Assembly (NCBI GenBank): GCA_027037575.1
Contig: JALVZP010000211.1
Coordinates: forward strand, 1 to 8,014
DNA: 8,014 bases
DNA from: Desulfobacterales bacterium
GTDB taxonomy: Bacteria > Desulfobacterota > DSM-4660 > Desulfatiglandales > JALVZP01
Reading direction: 5' to 3'
Shown: positions 6,395 through 8,014 of the stretch, piece after piece
Position numbering within the stretch: the first letter of the stretch is position 1
Layout: each line of letters starts with the position of its first letter
The notes under the pieces: model-generated
Databases searched by the model: none
Told to the model about the DNA's origin: nothing
The model's input: only the letters and a program-made list of their open reading frames with translations
Program-made: the position numbers and the translations under genes

Positions 6395-8014
6395 TACTCT
6401 TCTTCCTTTTCCTTCTTTGCATTTGCTATGATCTTTTCTGCAATCTGTGGAGGAACCTCTTCATAATGAGAAAATTCCATCTTAAATGATCCTCTTCCAG
6501 CCGTAAGTGCATTTAGATCAAGTGCATATGTAAGGATTTCTGCCATGGGAACCTCTGCTTTTATTACCTGATACTTTCCTTTGCTTTCTATACCAAGTAC
6601 CCTTCCTCTTTTTGCAGTAAGATCACCCATAACATCTCCTAAATTCTCCTCAGGAACAGTTACTTCTAATTTCATAATAGGTTCAAGAAGAACTGGATTT
6701 GCTTGCTGAAGAGCCTTCTTTGTACACATACTTGCGGCTATCTTAAATGCCATATCAGATGAATCCACCTCATGGGATTTTCCATCATAGAATCTTACCT
6801 TTATATCTACCACAGGATATCCAGCAAGTATTCCACTCTGAAGTGCCTCTACTACTCCCTTTTCAACAGCAGGGACATAGTTTCTTGGGACATTCATACC
6901 TGTAAGTTCCTCTTTAAACTCAAATCCCTTACCCCTTTCTAATGGAAATACATCAAAATGGACCTCTGCAAACTGACCCCTTCCACCTGTCTGCTTCTTA
7001 TGCCTATATATCACACCCTTTACAGTCTTCTTTATTGTCTCTCTATAAGGAACCTTTACAGGTTTAAGTTCTGCCTCTACTCCAAACTTTCTTTTTAGCC
7101 TTTCACATGTAACCTCTAAGTGTATTTGACCTCTTCCAGAAAGTATTATTTCAGAGCTTGCCTGGTCTCTATCCAATCTAAGAGAAGGATCCTCTTCTAC
7201 CAGCTTTGTAAGTGAACTAAATAGCTTATCTTCACTTCCTCTATCCTTTGCCTTTACTGCATATGAAAGCATGGCAGGAAGCACATCTACAGGTTTAAAT
7301 ATTATTGGGTTATTTGGATCACATAGGGTATCTCCTGTTGTGGTATCCTTTAATTTTGCAATTGCCACAATCTCTCCAGGACCTGCATCTTCTATAGGCT
7401 GCTGTTTCTTTCCTTCCATAAGAAGGAGCTGGCCTACCCTTTCATTTGTATCCTTATTTGGATTATAGACTGTAGAATCAGATGTAATCTTTCCAGAGAA
7501 GATTCTTATTATAGAGAGTCTTCCTGCAAATGGATCTGCAACTGTCTTAAATACAAGAGAAGAAAATGGTTCATCCTCATTTGGAAATCTTTTTATTACT
7601 TCCTCTGTCCCTGGTTTAAAACCTTCCTTTGGTCCTCTTTCAACTGGAGATGGCATTCCATATATAATCAGATCCATAAGCTGGCTTGTTCCTATATTTT
7701 GAGTTGATGCACCACATGTAACAGGGATGATAGATTGGGATTTTATGGATTTATAAAGGGCATCTTCTAATTCCTGCTGACTAAGCTCTTCTCCCTCCAG
7801 ATACTTTTCCATAAGCTCATCGTCAATCTCTACCACATTTTCTATCATCTTCTCTCGCCATTCTTCTGCAGTATCACTTATATCTGAAGGTATATCTGTT
7901 GTCTTAAACTTTCCACTACCGTCCTTCTCATATACATATGCCTTCATCTTTACAAGATCTATAAGACCCTCAAATTTGTCTTCAGCACCTAAGGGGAGAA
8001 ATATTGGAGTTGCC
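6394..8014 (-). CDS. Elongation factor G-like translational GTPase, N-terminus cut by window edge
   Basis: The frame is open to the right edge (last complete codon 8011-8013), so the ATG at 7945-7947 is internal. 539 residues are visible; about 150-165 are missing, including the P-loop, switch regions and NKxD. Order seen, in visible-residue numbers: end of the GTPase domain with LPLGAEDKFEGLIDLVKMKA (6-25) and GMPSPVE (~119-125); domain II (~147-240); domain III with LSGRGQIHLEV (~291-301); domain IV with HKKQTGGRGQFAEV (~338-351) and LAGYPVVDIKV (~396-406); domain V with LLEPIMKLEV and GDVMGDLTAKRG; and an acidic-basic tail. EF-G drives tRNA-mRNA translocation and, with RRF, ribosome recycling. 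LDLNALTAGRGSF near the end differs from the ATDLRSMTQGRA-type stretch of the main EF-G, and it is followed by mog rather than tuf, so I favour an EF-G2-type paralogue over the str-operon fusA. It is the first visible gene of the operon. Confidence 0.9.
   Translation of the reverse strand, partial: ATPIFLPLGAEDKFEGLIDLVKMKAYVYEKDGSGKFKTTDIPSDISDTAEEWREKMIENVVEIDDELMEKYLEGEELSQQELEDALYKSIKSQSIIPVTCGASTQNIGTSQLMDLIIYGMPSPVERGPKEGFKPGTEEVIKRFPNEDEPFSSLVFKTVADPFAGRLSIIRIFSGKITSDSTVYNPNKDTNERVGQLLLMEGKKQQPIEDAGPGEIVAIAKLKDTTTGDTLCDPNNPIIFKPVDVLPAMLSYAVKAKDRGSEDKLFSSLTKLVEEDPSLRLDRDQASSEIILSGRGQIHLEVTCERLKRKFGVEAELKPVKVPYRETIKKTVKGVIYRHKKQTGGRGQFAEVHFDVFPLERGKGFEFKEELTGMNVPRNYVPAVEKGVVEALQSGILAGYPVVDIKVRFYDGKSHEVDSSDMAFKIAASMCTKKALQQANPVLLEPIMKLEVTVPEENLGDVMGDLTAKRGRVLGIESKGKYQVIKAEVPMAEILTYALDLNALTAGRGSFKMEFSHYEEVPPQIAEKIIANAKKEKEEE

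Overview
The window is about 8 kb of bacterial DNA. It is AT-rich by eye, and arginine is written mostly with AGA/AGG and isoleucine often with ATA. An oxygen-sensitive 2-hydroxyacyl-CoA dehydratase-type protein, its ATPase activator and a corrinoid biosynthesis gene point to an anaerobic bacterium. The mix would suit an uncultivated or thermophilic lineage near Desulfobacterota, Nitrospirota or the clostridia, but I cannot place it more closely. Coding density is close to total: there is no gene-free stretch over 20 bases, and I see no RNA gene, insertion sequence, CRISPR array or long repeat.

Layout: positions 1-1215 (+) hold the last ~404 codons of cobyric acid synthase (cobQ/cbiP), cut by the left edge. 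It converges, across only 16 bases, on a block of seven minus-strand genes that fills the rest of the window. In order of transcription (right to left) these are an elongation factor G-like GTPase (cut by the right edge), a MogA/MoaB-type molybdopterin protein, a crotonase-fold enoyl-CoA hydratase, an MBL-fold hydrolase, a HgdB/BcrC-like Fe-S protein, its BcrAD/HgdC-type activator, and an isoprenylcysteine methyltransferase-like membrane protein with an extra C-terminal membrane half. Junctions within the block range from a 4-base overlap to a 15-base gap, so it reads as one operon whose promoter lies beyond the right edge.

How the genes may work together: the activator would use ATP hydrolysis to push one low-potential electron into the HgdB-like protein, which could then dehydrate or reduce an acyl-CoA ester. 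The crotonase could hydrate or isomerise the resulting enoyl-CoA, and the MBL enzyme might hydrolyse a thioester or related bond. That makes an acyl-CoA module. The most notable point is that only one HgdB-family subunit is present, whereas known dehydratases and class I benzoyl-CoA reductases of this family use two different ones. The substrate cannot be read from sequence. The EF-G-like and Mog genes at the head and the membrane methyltransferase at the tail are unexpected partners and may be only co-transcribed.
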